64,000 nucleotides of DNA from Myrica gale (taxonomy: Eukaryota; Streptophyta; Magnoliopsida; Fagales; Myricaceae), in contig OZ005600.1 of the NCBI GenBank assembly GCA_963930655.1, positions 15,523,501 to 15,587,500 of the forward strand, written 5' to 3'. Under the pieces are notes generated by a model, which was not told where the DNA came from, ran no database searches, and saw nothing but the letters and a program-made list of their open reading frames with translations. Both the position numbers and the translations under genes were made by a program. How positions within the stretch are numbered: the stretch's first letter is position 1; each line of letters starts with the position of its first letter. Shown one piece after another: positions 48,901 to 59,559 of the stretch.

Positions 48901-49349
48901 TTGATTATTAAATGAATTTGATATTGTATGACATAGGGGGAAATTGCAGCCGACCTGACAGTTTAGGGGATTTTTTGCTTAAATCTAATATTTTCGGAGG
49001 GATATTGTGATCGAGGCCATAGTTTAGGAAGTGAAAATGGAACTTCCCCCAGTTTGCATTGTAATGAAATTAAGTCTCTGTGGTCATTCAGGAGCAAAAT
49101 GGTATGCCTGCATGTTTTAGCTGGGATTGTGTTCTATTCTCTGTTTTGCGTATGCACATTTTGAAGTCGCTTGAGAGGTGGATTTCTGAACATTACACAA
49201 TAATTGAGCAGGTGATGTTAAACCAGGATGCAGTTGATTGTATTAAACACAGTAAGGATGCTCAGTCAGCAGCAGAGCATTTGATAGAAGAGGCGCTTTC
49301 TAGGAAAAGTAAGGATGACATATCCTGCATAGTTGTGAAGCTCCAATAG
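45985..49349 (+). pseudogene. Protein phosphatase 2C (PIA1/At2g20630-like), with nonsense codon at a conserved Trp
   Basis: Exons: 45985-46021 (MIGREIIHKMK...), 47359-47601, 47745-48021, 48538-48692, 49212-49349; GT-AG borders. PP2C motifs are all present: GKSNHAMEDY, FAIFDGHLGHD, GKGGSTTVTAILING, VANVGDSRAV, GDVPRVDGQLAVARAFGD, LIILASDG and SRKSKDDISCIVV. The family removes phosphate from Ser/Thr using two metal ions held by these Asp residues. Two defects: TGA at 48687-48689 stands where family members have Trp (DGIWK), removing the last 47 residues including the final metal-binding Asp; and exon 1 ends in phase 1 while exon 2 needs phase 0. Both fit a pseudogene, but a single-base error or a different first exon could explain the second. 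The 5' flank is the nested LTR complex. Confidence 0.8.
46022..47358 (+). other. First intron of the PP2C gene
   Basis: A 1.3-kb AT-rich stretch between the first two PP2C exons. No other gene or repeat was recognised. Confidence 0.5.
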
Positions 49350-50116
49350 TCTGTTCTTTGCATTAGTTTGCTCATGGTTTTCTTTTAATGGAGTTTACAA
49401 AAAAAGTGGATGGTATGTGTACATATGAGACATAAATTGGTTTTCTTTAGTTACTGTAAAGGCAATTCCAAGCTTCTAGGACACTGTTGTATGTAAAACT
49501 GATCTTGAACCATTACTTTTTCCCTTGAAAGCACCCTTTGCCTCGAAACTCTTACAGAGTCTTCTTATGGCTCTACTGTAATGCTTACAGAGTCTTCTTA
49601 TGGCTCTACTGTAATGCAAGCGCCAGGCTAAAACCGGCTGCATGTAACTACTGTTTGGATATGCTTTCCTTTTTCGTTTAGGGGGTTTTCGTTTGTGGGG
49701 GACGACCTGCCGGGAGGAGGGGGGGGGGGGGGGGGGGGATGGGATGTGGGATTTCAATGCGAAGTACTAATAATCTTTCACCGACATACTACTTTTTCAA
49801 GTGAAGCTTGTGACCGTCAGAGTTTTACTAAGTATTTCACAATTTTTGTTTTGTTTTGTTTTGGTTCCCTTCAAGTCTATTTGTTTTGAGCCTTTGGCTA
49901 GGTTGAAAGACATGGAATAATCCTTCTTCTTCCCTAAATTGTTCCCTTCCCTCCTCTTGGTTTTACCAGGAGCCATGAACCTTTTAAAAGGCGAGTGGTG
50001 AACTTGTGGTTTTAGTTTGGAGTTCATGTTCAAGCTGTCCATGGTCCCTTCAGCTAGCAGAATTCCCCATAAAACATCATGCTGCTCCAGTCAAGTGCTT
50101 TCACACACACACACAC
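49350..50116. other. PP2C 3' UTR and spacer with a 33-bp duplication and a G run
   Basis: A unit of about 33 bp, CTTACAGAGTCTTCTTATGG..., is tandemly duplicated at about 49550-49617. A run of about 19 G lies at 49719-49738. A short (CA)n/(AT)n stretch at 50102-50125 is the insertion site of the next element. No gene was seen. Confidence 0.6.
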
Positions 50117-50629
50117 ATATATATAGGGGTAAACTCATAGTTAGCCCCATATCTTTGGGGCAAAATCAAGTTACTACCCTTATTTTTCAAACCAATAATT
50201 TGAGACTCATATATTTCAAAACCAACAATTTGAGACTCCTATGTTTCAAAACCAACAATTTGAGACCCCTATGTTTCAAAATCACTCAATCATCGTTCCC
50301 CCGTTTAAATTCACCGTCAAATGAGACGATTTTTCATGAAATGACCACAATGCCCATGATAAAGTGATTGGTGGATGACCAGACTGCCTTTGCTCTCTGT
50401 CACCCTCGACCACACCTTCCCTGACAATTACCATCACCCTCACGTCCTCCCTTTCGCCAACAAAACCACACTCCCTTTCTTTTCCCTCCGCTATTCCAAG
50501 TCTTCTCTTCCTGAGAAGAACGATGATGGTGAATATTGGAAGATGCTTTTGTCTTGATGGCAGAAGCCTTAAAAGTCCACTTCTGCGCTTTGAGTATGGC
50601 AATTGGCAACGACTTGGGAGAATTGCATC

Positions 50630-51138
50630 GAAGGTATTTGAGAGGTGCAGACCAGAGCCAACTTGAGAACTGGCAGGACCTCATCTTCCGGGTACTCGCT
50701 CACGCTTGGGTCAACGCAATCCAACACATTTCCATGCTCGAGCGAAAACCTCACGAGCTCAAGAATCATTACCCCAAAACCATATACGTCACATTTCTCG
50801 GTAACTCTCAAGCTCTGGCATGCTAATTCTGGAGCCACATAACCAAGTGCGCTCTGGAATCTGTTACTTATTATGTGTTTTTCGAGCTTTGTCAGAAGCC
50901 TTGCAAGTCCAAAATCCGAAATCTTGGGGTTGAGGTTCTCATCGAGCAAGATGTTGCTGGGTTTTATGTTGTAGTGGATGATCGGTGGACGTAAAGAATG
51001 ATGCAAGTGTGCAAGTCCATTTGATGTGCCAAGGAGGATTTTGAATCTATTGGCCCAAGAAAGAGCTGGGACTGAAGGAAGCCTTTCATGAAGCTTGGCT
51101 TGTAAGCTGCCATTGGGTGCATGCTCAGTTACTAGAAG
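50630..51138 (-). pseudogene. Captured LRR receptor-kinase fragment (At3g28040-like)
   Basis: About 160 residues of a kinase domain, from LHERLPSVPALSWANRFKIL through HYNIKPSNILLDENLNPKIS (the HxNxKPxN catalytic-loop form seen in this receptor family), DFGLARLL and ALGYVAPELACQSLRVTEK to EDEVLPVLKLALVCTSQIPS. An internal piece of about 20 residues after VYGFGVMILELV is missing. The DFG motif is kept, and the catalytic-loop Asp is replaced by Asn as in some probably inactive plant receptor kinases. It is a fragment without promoter or N-terminus. Confidence 0.82.
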
Positions 51139-51146
51139 CTACGTTT

Positions 51147-51210
51147 GAGGCGATCATGCACTACCTCACTGGACACCGGAACATTGTTGAGCTCAAAGGC
51201 GCCTACGAGT
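51147..51210 (+). pseudogene. Captured calcium-dependent protein kinase fragment
   Basis: About 20 residues, MHYLTGHRNIVELKGAYE, which is the alpha-C/beta-4 region typical of plant CDPKs. It directly abuts the receptor-kinase piece, in the opposite direction. The downstream part of the frame does not continue the CDPK. Confidence 0.7.
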
Positions 51211-51777
51211 TTCAGTTTGGGTTCTGTGTTATGCATTTCTGGGAGTTGGCGTCCCGTGGGAGGACCCAATTGCTACCATATGAGGCGATATGGGTAAAGA
51301 GAACCGGCCTTGGCGATCGATGTCCTGTCGAGAAGAAACCTGTGGAGGATTACTCATCCGTAGACATGAACTTGCAAGGGCCAGAGTTGAATTTTCTCTT
51401 CTTTCTACCTCCTCCATTCCTTCTATCTCTTCTGTAATGAGCAAAATCAGATGGAAAACAAATATCAATTCACCACTAGACCGCGAACAGTACCTCCGGT
51501 CAGAAGAACCAACTGTGAGACAACAGCCAATCGACGACCCCAACCTCTAGAACTCCAAAATGCCACAACGACACCCAACAGCATTGCACATATACCAAGA
51601 ACGAACACGAGCTAAATATGTAGAACCTTTTTTAGGTGTTTCGTCCATTTACCAGTCTCCGACACTCGAGCTTCAAAGGCCTTGGTGGTGGTTTCGAAAA
51701 AACTCTCTGGATGACTTCCCTCATGTTCTTCCTCTTCCTTTGAAGTTCAAAGCCTTTCTTTGTTTCTGCATGGGGCC

Positions 51778-51921
51778 ATGTTGGCCTTGCAGTTTGGCTA
51801 TGCCAGGTTCCATGTGGTCTCCATAGCTGCCCTCAACATGGGCATTAGCAAACTTGTGTTCCCGGTGTATAGGAACATAATTGCCATGCTTTTGCTCCTT
51901 CCTTTTGCGTATTTTCTATAG
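51778..51921 (+). pseudogene. Captured WAT1-related (nodulin MtN21/EamA) transporter fragment
   Basis: A 47-residue frame, from MLALQFGYARFHVVSIAALN through SKLVFPVYRNIIAML to LLLPFAYFL, followed by a stop. This is the first membrane-helix region of plant WAT1-related proteins. The rest of the gene is absent. Confidence 0.75.
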
Positions 51922-51929
51922 GAGACCAC

Positions 51930-52292
51930 ATGGTAGAGAGGAGTAAATCTGACGAAGAAAGGAGGATAGCCAAAATTGGAGGAGAGAAGGTTGAGTAGTA
52001 TAAGCTTCAGCTGGAGATTTTGAAGAAAGAAGCATATGAAACAAAGTCAAAGTTAGCGGCTGAGACATTGAAGTTTGAACAAGCAAACAAGAGACTTGAA
52101 GAAGAAATACGGAAGACTATCAAAGAGAGAGTGTTCAGATTGTGAGATGGCTAGAGCAGAGGAGGAAAAGAAGTTGACAGAAGCTAACAGGAAGAAGGCT
52201 GCGGAGGAAAAAGGACGTGCAGAAAACTTGTATCGACAGGAGATACGTGGATTTTTGCACAGCATAAAAGTTGCTTTTCCTAGTAGCCAGGT
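51930..52292 (+). pseudogene. Captured coiled-coil protein fragment
   Basis: Broken frames rich in Lys, Glu, Ala and Arg (KLQLEILKKEAYETKSKLAAETLK; MARAEEEKKLTEANRKKAAE is the second frame) read as one long coiled coil with at least two in-frame stops and one frame change. It resembles plant USO1-like/chromatin-associated coiled-coil proteins, but I cannot name the source gene. Confidence 0.55.
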
Positions 52293-52496
52293 GGATAATA
52301 GGTCGAATTCTTTCTTTAAGGGCATTCTTGTCATTTCATGAAAAATCGTCTCATTTGACAGTAAATTTAAACGGGGGCGAGGATGGAGTGATTTTGAAAC
52401 ATAGGGGTATCAAATTGTTGGTTTGAAAAATAAGGGTAGTAACTTGATTTTGCCTCAAAGATATGAGACTAACTATGAGTTTACCCCATATATATA

Positions 52497-54449
52497 TCTA
52501 TGTCTGGTACTTACGGTCAGCACCGACAAATATAAAACAACTAGGGCTTATTATTGTCAAGTCACTGATAGATAAAGGACATTTTCGTATTAAAATTGAG
52601 TCCATTAATATATCTAAACCTGTGGTTCATGTGGTCTGTTATATATATATATATATCCTTTTACCCATCAAAAGTGAGTCCATTAATAAGAGACTGACAT
52701 CATGTACTTAAATTATACAATTTAAGTGTACCATCTTCTTTCTTATTTCGAGAAAAAGAAAACAACAAGAAATCTGAATTGAACCTAAATGGGTATGACA
52801 TGAAAAGCCTTTTTCAAAACCTAGCATTAAGGGCATTTCGATGATATACAAAACCAATGAAGAAAAACTCGTGATTGATGTGGAGGGAAAGATAGCTATT
52901 ACCTGGACAGCAAAGAAGAGTTCGACCCAATGCTATATTTTTGTTCTAGTAAAAACATTACTGAATCTCTAAACCATGTTTTCCTATAGATGGACTTACC
53001 TATCTTCAATGTGAGCTACTACACATTGTAAAGTTGTAAGAGGTGAAGCAGATGTAGCAACAAGTAATTGCAGTAAAACTTAGACAATGAATAAAATTAC
53101 TTTAAGGTTTGCTATCAAAACTATATTGCATAATCCATTCCCCTCTCTAGATGACTTGTGGGCTTACTTATCTTCAATATAAAGCTATTCAACATTGTAA
53201 AGTCGTGAGAGGTGAAGCAGATGACTTGTGGGCTAGCTTACTTTTTCGGTTCTACATGTGGATTTTTTTTACATATTTTTTTAGGGCCCTAATGAGTCAA
53301 AAATATTTTTTGGACCGAATTTTTGGAAGATTTTTATATGATTTATTATAAATTAATAATAAATATAAATATTCATCCAAAATATAGATTCTAAAATAAA
53401 CATTCAAGCAAATTCTATATGTTATACTTTATTTTGAGTCTTAATTTTTTTTAAAAAAAATATAACAGAAATTTACAGTATTTTATAGTTATTCATCATA
53501 AATTAACAATAAATGTAAAATATTCATAAAAAATCTAGATTATAAAATAAACATTCAATTAAATTATATATATTATACTTTATTTTGAACACTATTTTTA
53601 TTTTATTTTTTTTGAAAAAAATAGAATTGAAAATTCCGGTAATTCCGCCAAAATTTTCTATTCCAAAAATTGTCAAAAATGACTTACAGTTCCTGTTTCA
53701 ATATATGCCGAAATGAGAACCGAAAATTACTATTCTTACCAGAATTTGTGCACACCTTTAATTGACATGCCCCGGCCACCTTGTGCCAAAAGGGGCTTTA
53801 TAACACCTAGTCGCACCACATAGATATAACTGTTTAGAAAAAATATACATATATTTGACTGCAGTAACCTTTTCTCTCTCTCTTTATATATACGCCTCAA
53901 ATAGTTACTGGAGACTTGATTTTTCTGATTGTTACTCTTTTTCTTTCTGAATAAGCATATTATTAAGTGTTTTCTGATTGTTACTCAAGAGAAAGCCTAT
54001 CTCTTTCTGAAATCCACATGACGTGTGACTAGCTATCTCATGAGATGTTTTATGAAACCATGTACACGCAGAATGTACATATTGAGGCCTTCCCTATAGC
54101 TAGGCATGGCTATAAGCTTATCATAATTTATTTCTTCCGGTTACCTAGAACCATACGGCCATGTATATGCTCGCAAATCAGCATGGTTATAATGTTGTCT
54201 CTTCAAGAGACCAGAATACAATAAGAATACCAAAACGCATGGGAAAAAGGATTCGAGATGGAGTTTTTGTTATCAGACAGTCTCTTTTTCTTATATAAAG
54301 AGCTTAAAAACCCATTTATTAATCTTTAATTATTTACATTAAAGAGACCGTCCTCTGACAAAGCTGTATTATTATTATTAAGGTACGTTATATGCTCGAT
54401 CAATCGACTCTCTATCAATTTGGTTGTATATAATTTATTATATAGGGTA
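52497..54449. other. AT-rich intergenic region with local duplications
   Basis: No gene. A segment of about 70 bp (CTTACCTATCTTCAATGTGAGC...AGAGGTGAAGCAGATG) at 52990-53055 recurs at about 53160-53225. A segment of about 110 bp at 53336-53445 recurs diverged at about 53489-53596 (TAAAATAAACATTCAA core). The rest is simple AT-rich sequence. Confidence 0.5.
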
Positions 54450-54672
54450 TACCACTACAACAATAAGTCGTTCTGGCCACGAAATTTTTCTCAACACAAT
54501 CGAAGTAGTCGCGCAAAGGGGTCTTGAGCCACGATTTTCATTTGTTTCACACTGTTACTGGTGACGAGCGTTCGACGAGTATATGTCGTTACATTAAAAC
54601 ATCTATCACGAAAACACTCATTTCTAGCCACAAATGCAGTTGTCATCTAACTGAATATGTGTTGTAGTGTAC
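54450..54672. mobile_element. CACTA-type MITE, 217 bp
   Basis: The element proper is 54453-54669. It starts CACTACAACA and ends TGTTGTAGTG, perfect 10-bp inverted termini of CACTA type, and is flanked by TAC on both sides (54450-54452 and 54670-54672). The termini are the same as the right end of the large CACTA element at 5586-5595, so it may be mobilised by the same family. It has no coding capacity. Confidence 0.9.
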
Positions 54673-55590
54673 GTTATACGTTTCTTTCTCAAAGCTGTAC
54701 ATACATATATGAAGTCTATTGAACCATGATAAACAAGATTCACCCAAATAAATTCGTGATATGAATTTTTTGAAACAGGCATCATTATAAATTCAAATTC
54801 TATTAGAGCAGCTAGCTAGCCGTCGTGCATGCAAATTCCTATACCTCCGCTCAAAACATGGGAAAACTTCGATCATCTCTATGATACACCTTAACACCGC
54901 GCAAAAATCCAGATAACAACTGACGCAATGAAGGAATATTCCAAAATTTTCATGGCCCTACATAGAAAAAAAAAAAAAAAAAAAAAAAAAAAGTGGCACT
55001 ACTTTTAAGCAACTACCTGATGAATCGTATTTATCACAGGCTTACAAAGCAGCAAATTGGCTAACCAATTAGCAGCTACCAGAAAAGTCTTATCTGAAAT
55101 CAGAAGTTTTTATTTTTTATTTTTTTTGCGGTAAGTGAAATCAAAAGTTCTCATTTACCCAAAAGAAAAATTAAAAAAAAAAACAAAAAGGTCAGAAGAG
55201 GTTTCCGGAATGTTCAATCTTCTCTTCTAATCCTCCTAGTTCCCCACGAAGAATAAAGAAGAAAAAAAAAATACACAACGTTCAAGATTGTCTGAAGTCC
55301 TCTGTAGAAGATGTTCTAGACTCTTAACATGATTTCAGGACGACCTCTTTCACATTGTGGTACTATGCCGTAACCCTAGGTACTCATCGAGAACCATCAC
55401 ACGCACTGTGACGCCAACATCACCCTAAGGCAAATCCGAAACCATCCAGGGTTTGTCAACAAGCTGGCACACAATTTACATAACAAAGGTCTTGCGTGCC
55501 ATGAAGCCTCAAGCTGCCACATACCCAACTTTGCATGCTGATCCCAAATACTACGCAGACACGCATATCCCATCCCACACCTTTTTCCCA
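54673..55590. other. Region upstream of the TZF gene
   Basis: Contains a poly(A) run of about 28 at 54966-54992 and further A-rich runs at 55165-55190. No gene was recognised. It probably includes distal promoter sequence of the TZF gene. Confidence 0.4.
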
Positions 55591-55639
55591 TCCTCGTCAT
55601 CCTTCCTCTCTCCCCTTCTCTCTCTTTCTAATTCCATCT

Positions 55640-55645
55640 TATATA
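55640..55645 (+). promoter_or_regulatory. TATA box of the TZF gene
   Basis: TATATA in CTTATATACCCC, followed by a CT-rich leader (55680-55720). It lies 107 bp before the out-of-frame ATG at 55747 and 255 bp before the in-frame ATG at 55895. Confidence 0.5.
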
Positions 55646-55894
55646 CCCCACCCTCTTGTTCCCCTTCCCATCAACACAGTCCTCTTTCTTTCTCACTCTC
55701 TCTCTTGTTCCTGTGGAATAATTACACATTTATTTGCACACCAAATATGAGCAGCGCCTTCCAGCGCCTGTGCTGAGCAACACAAGCTTCACCCCTCCCA
55801 CCAACTCATCTCCTCCAAGAAAACACTCAAGAACATTGACATCCCCCCACCAAGAAAGCTCCTCAGCCGCCGCCTTCCTAACCAAGAATCCGAG

Positions 55895-56935
55895 ATGTAT
55901 TACTCCGACTCCCCGCGCCTCTCCGCCTCCACTGCCGACGAGGCACTCTTGCAGAAGTTCCTACCCTACTACAACGATGGAGACGACGACTCTGATGACG
56001 CCGACCCTTACTCCTCCGACCACTTCAGAATGTACGAGTTCAAGGTACGCCGCTGCACGCGCAGCCGCAGCCACGATTGGACCGACTGTCCGTTCGCTCA
56101 CCCAGGAGAAAAGGCCCGCCGTCGTGACCCCCGGCGGCTCCACTACTCCGGGCAGTTGTGCCCGGAGTATCGCCGCGGCGGGTGCCGCCGCGGCGATAGC
56201 TGTGAGTTCGCTCACGGCGTGTTCGAGTGCTGGCTGCACCCTGCCAGGTACCGGACGGAGGCCTGCAAAGATGGGAAGAACTGTAAGCGCAAGATTTGTT
56301 TCTTTGCTCACACACCTCGCCAGCTTCGTATTCTGCCTCTGAATTGTCAAAACTCATCGCTGACTGAGCTTCCCTGCAAGAAAAAATTCCTGAACTCTTC
56401 ATTGGGCTCGAATCATTGCTGCTTGTTCTGTCATTGTGCAACTTCTTCGCCGACTTCAACACTATTAGGTATGTCACATTTGTCTCCGCCGCTCTCGCCG
56501 CCTCTCTCCCCTGTGAAACAGCGTTCGTTTAACGGGTTCTCACCGATATCTCGGTACACCGACCGATTTGTAAGTTCCGAGCCCGGCAGTATGCCGCAGC
56601 TGAATCATGGGGTGCTGAGTTACAAAGATGCGCTAACCGAGTTAATGAGCTCCTTGGAGGCGATGAATTTCAGTGAAGCCTCTTCACCCTTGTCTGCTAA
56701 AAGCCCAAATGTGCCTTGGGTTGATGTTTCTTTCAACAATGAAGATCAGCAACAGTTCATTTTTTCTCCTTCAACGCCAAACCCTCGTGGGTCTGCAAAT
56801 ATTTTTAGTGGGAATTGCTCCAGCAAGAGCTTCTCTGATGAAAAGAAAAACGAAGACAACATCAACAAGGTCAATGACAATGGCTGGTCTTGCTCTGATC
56901 CTGATCTCGGGTGGGTCAATGAGCTCTTGATGTAG
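55895..56935 (+). CDS. Tandem CCCH zinc finger protein (RR-TZF, SOMNUS/TZF5-like)
   Basis: Intronless, 346 residues from the first in-frame ATG, as usual for plant RR-TZF genes. The Arg-rich region ([20 protein letters not shown]) precedes two CCCH fingers at about residues 89-140. Finger 1 is C-x7-C-x5-C-x3-H ([19 protein letters not shown]); after 16 residues comes finger 2, C-x5-C-x4-C-x3-H ([16 protein letters not shown]). The C-terminus ends [12 protein letters not shown], as in SOM/TZF4, TZF5 and TZF6. These proteins bind AU-rich RNA, shuttle to cytoplasmic granules, and act in seed germination, light and hormone responses. The conserved family motif [11 protein letters not shown] is encoded just upstream in the same frame, before the ATG and after a TGA at 55748-55750, so the true N-terminus is uncertain (see findings). 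Confidence 0.93.
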   Translation: MYYSDSPRLSASTADEALLQKFLPYYNDGDDDSDDADPYSSDHFRMYEFKVRRCTRSRSHDWTDCPFAHPGEKARRRDPRRLHYSGQLCPEYRRGGCRRGDSCEFAHGVFECWLHPARYRTEACKDGKNCKRKICFFAHTPRQLRILPLNCQNSSLTELPCKKKFLNSSLGSNHCCLFCHCATSSPTSTLLGMSHLSPPLSPPLSPVKQRSFNGFSPISRYTDRFVSSEPGSMPQLNHGVLSYKDALTELMSSLEAMNFSEASSPLSAKSPNVPWVDVSFNNEDQQQFIFSPSTPNPRGSANIFSGNCSSKSFSDEKKNEDNINKVNDNGWSCSDPDLGWVNELLM

Positions 56936-58320
56936 AAGACTGATACTGATGGACGGAGATGATTATCAATTTGGAAGTGTATATATTGCACCAGCCGTAT
57001 ATATCATGAGTATATATATGTGATTTGGTGTATATTTTTATGAATTGTTGTCATTGTTTATTGTTGCTTTCAAGTTTTTTTTTTCTGTCAGATTTCTCTT
57101 TTTTAAGTTTGGGTGTGATTTGTGAATCTCCTTTTGGAGCTCTCCTTCTAACTGGAGAACCAGATTTGATCTTTCATGTATTCATATTGAGCTGAAATGA
57201 GATAAATGATGTGTTTAATTGTCTTTTCTTTTTCTTTTCTTTTTTTCTTTCTTTTGAGATCATGATTTTCAAGGGCCAAAATGGCAAGCATGCATGATTT
57301 GAACATTCTGGGTTGTGGTGGCTGATCCCTAAATGAACAGGTTTTTTCTGCCGAAATTTTTGGCTACTGGGGGAAACTCGATCGATCATAGGCGTTAGGA
57401 TTTTGGAAAACATAATTCGATCTTTTGACTCTTAATTAGATGTCTTTTGAGATCAAAACTGCAGTGAGCTTCTATATATTTATATAGCACGATCAAGACT
57501 TGGGGTTGAAATAAGTTGTAACAAAAGTATATAAAAGTAATGGGTTCTCAAGACGTAGATCATGGGTATCATAAGTATAATATTCCAGCTGTGACGTTTG
57601 AATTTTACACTCCATATGTCCTACCTACCTACGACGAGACTGATCTTGAGTTAGAGGTAGGACCAATAAGTATCTAGTTAATTAGTTCCTTCTTAGAGTT
57701 ATCCAAAAAAATATTATAATATATATAATTACAAAGGGTTTATTTCAACAACAGCCTTAAAAAAAATTGAGGCACCAATTAGGGAGGGTGGGCTACTAGC
57801 TAGCGTCATAAACCAACAAAGAACTATCTCACTTGCCCAAATAATTAAATGATTATATTTTGTAAATTAACATTCGGGAGATTCAGACCAAATAAAATCA
57901 GGCAAGATCGAGTACTTCATCAATCTAATTGGAAGGTGATCGCGAATACTTACCCAGGCGATCAACGGCCATGATGAACGCACCCATATGTGGTAACATG
58001 CACCAGAGAAGATAAGAAGTCAACTCCGAAACAGTACCGGGTGAATGTACCATTAGCTCAAAGTCATATTATTGGTTCCCTAGGAGGGGAACTTATCTCA
58101 AAGACAGCAAGGATCGATATATTTAACTGAGCGGCCAAAACTGTGCGAGAGAAAAGTGCAGACAAATCTCAAGAAGACTCCCAAGTTAAAAGAGATCGGG
58201 TTGTCCTTAGAACTCGACAACAAAGTTGTCAAAAGATGGTCAACAGCGGGTAAAATCTAGCCATGCTAGCTTCAAAAGGGTTACTGGGATTCCAACTTCC
58301 AAAATGATCTGTTCCTGCTG
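56936..58320. other. TZF 3' UTR and spacer
   Basis: The first 250 bases are probably the TZF 3' UTR. The rest is AT-rich, and about 57900-58250 is of a different composition, perhaps an old repeat. No gene was recognised. Confidence 0.4.
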
Positions 58321-58323
58321 CAG

Positions 58324-58444
58324 TCATATCCAATTTCAAAGAAAGTAATATTGCTGAAGCAAGGAAGATGCATGAACTTCTCGCTAATCCAAATTTGTAT
58401 TGGAGAGTAGTTCAAAAGCCGTCAATCTCGGCTCCTAAAAACAG
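58324..58444 (+). other. Exon-like open stretch of unknown origin
   Basis: A 121-bp open stretch is preceded by CTGCTGCAG and followed by AAAACAG|GTACTC, good splice signals on both sides. It encodes ISNFKESNIAEARKMHELL then ANPNLYWRVVQKPSIS and about six more residues. I do not recognise the protein, and no partner exons were found nearby. It lies 0.3 kb beyond the ALA2 stop, on the opposite strand. Confidence 0.3.
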
Positions 58445-58738
58445 GTACTCGGCATGCTTAGTTACTATTTTTGTTTCTCTAATGATTTTATTTCTATCGT
58501 GAAGGTACATAAAACGAAAATTGGATCTAAAAGTATGCTGTGATTTTAATTATCCGTTACTACCAGACCAAAAATTGATACTACATAGAATTCTTGTTTG
58601 CAAGCTGGATGCATAACAATTTCTTCTAACCTACATGAGCTACAGAATCTGACAGTTTATAACAAAAGAATGATACTAAAATTCTAACTGTGGCAAGTGG
58701 AAACCATTTGTTTCAAGCTGCTGGATGACATGTATAAT

Positions 58739-59528
58739 TCAGTTGTCTTTACAATTTCTCGAGTAGCTCGAAGACAACCTGGATTGCAACTGAAAGAAAT
58801 CGAATGTTGTCCCAGATCCAGCAGATCTTCTAGTATTTGGCGAATCTGATAGTAGAGGTTCGTAAACTGGATTCCTGTTCTTGGGTTGAGTTATCGACAA
58901 AGGAGAAACATCTTTCTCTAAAGATCTTGGCTGTGGTTCTATGCTCCCAAGAGACAATATAGGCCCTCCCAAGCGTTCAGCCTGCTGAAGTGTATTGATT
59001 TTACTTGGCCTGTATGTATATCGGAAGTACTTCAGAGCTAGAATTGGACCCATCCCAGCTGCAACTATGAGCTGCAATGAAATTGACGCACTATCAGCAT
59101 CTAAGTTTTTTTTCATGTATAGATAAGGATAGTGATAGTCACATTACATCAGAGTCATCACAACGAACAATAAAACTAGGAATACGATCTAAATGCAAAA
59201 CGCAAAAAACAGAGTTGTTTGCCGCCCGCTTGGCTGCAAGGTGTGCCATTTTGTTCCCTTAAGGTGGCGTCCATCTAAAAGAGATTCCAAGGTGAGACCG
59301 AAGGAAGTCTTTAATGGGCTGAATTCAGCTGCAAAATTGCCACGTGGGTTAGTAGGCTCTTCATGCACAGCAGCATTGTAGAAAACCTGGCAGTCCGTCT
59401 CAAAGTCAACCTCTACCCATCAGCGTCTAAGTTACTAAAACAGGTCTTGTTTTTCGCAGTGCTGTCTCTCATACAGGAGTTTCAGGTTACCCAACCCCAT
59501 TGCACTTTATCAAGGATGAGAGGGTGGC

Positions 59529-59559
<31 letters not shown>

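Larger units (their letters stand above)
50117..52496. mobile_element. Pack-MULE, 2362 bp, carrying fragments of several host genes
   Basis: The element proper is 50126-52487. Both ends start GGGGTAAACTCATAGTTAG when read inward, and the inverted repeats run for about 190-240 bp (50126-50365 and 52300-52487). They share TCTTTGGGGCAAAATCAAG-type and AAATGAGACGATTTTTCATG segments. The left repeat has three tandem copies of about 30 bp around CCAACAATTTGAGAC. A 9-bp duplication ATATATATA lies at 50117-50125 and 52488-52496; because the site is an AT repeat this is weaker than usual, but the long inverted repeats are clear. No mudrA-type transposase is inside. Instead there are pieces of at least four unrelated plant genes on both strands, which defines a Pack-MULE. 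Confidence 0.9.

Noticed and set aside
51229..51543. Minus-strand frame inside the Pack-MULE as a further captured gene
   Set aside because: It may be captured DNA, but I could not match it to any family, so it is not called as a gene.
55734..56342. Alternative plus-strand frame of 202 codons over the TZF gene
   Set aside because: Thr/Pro/Ser-rich shadow frame; the zinc fingers are in the 55895 frame.
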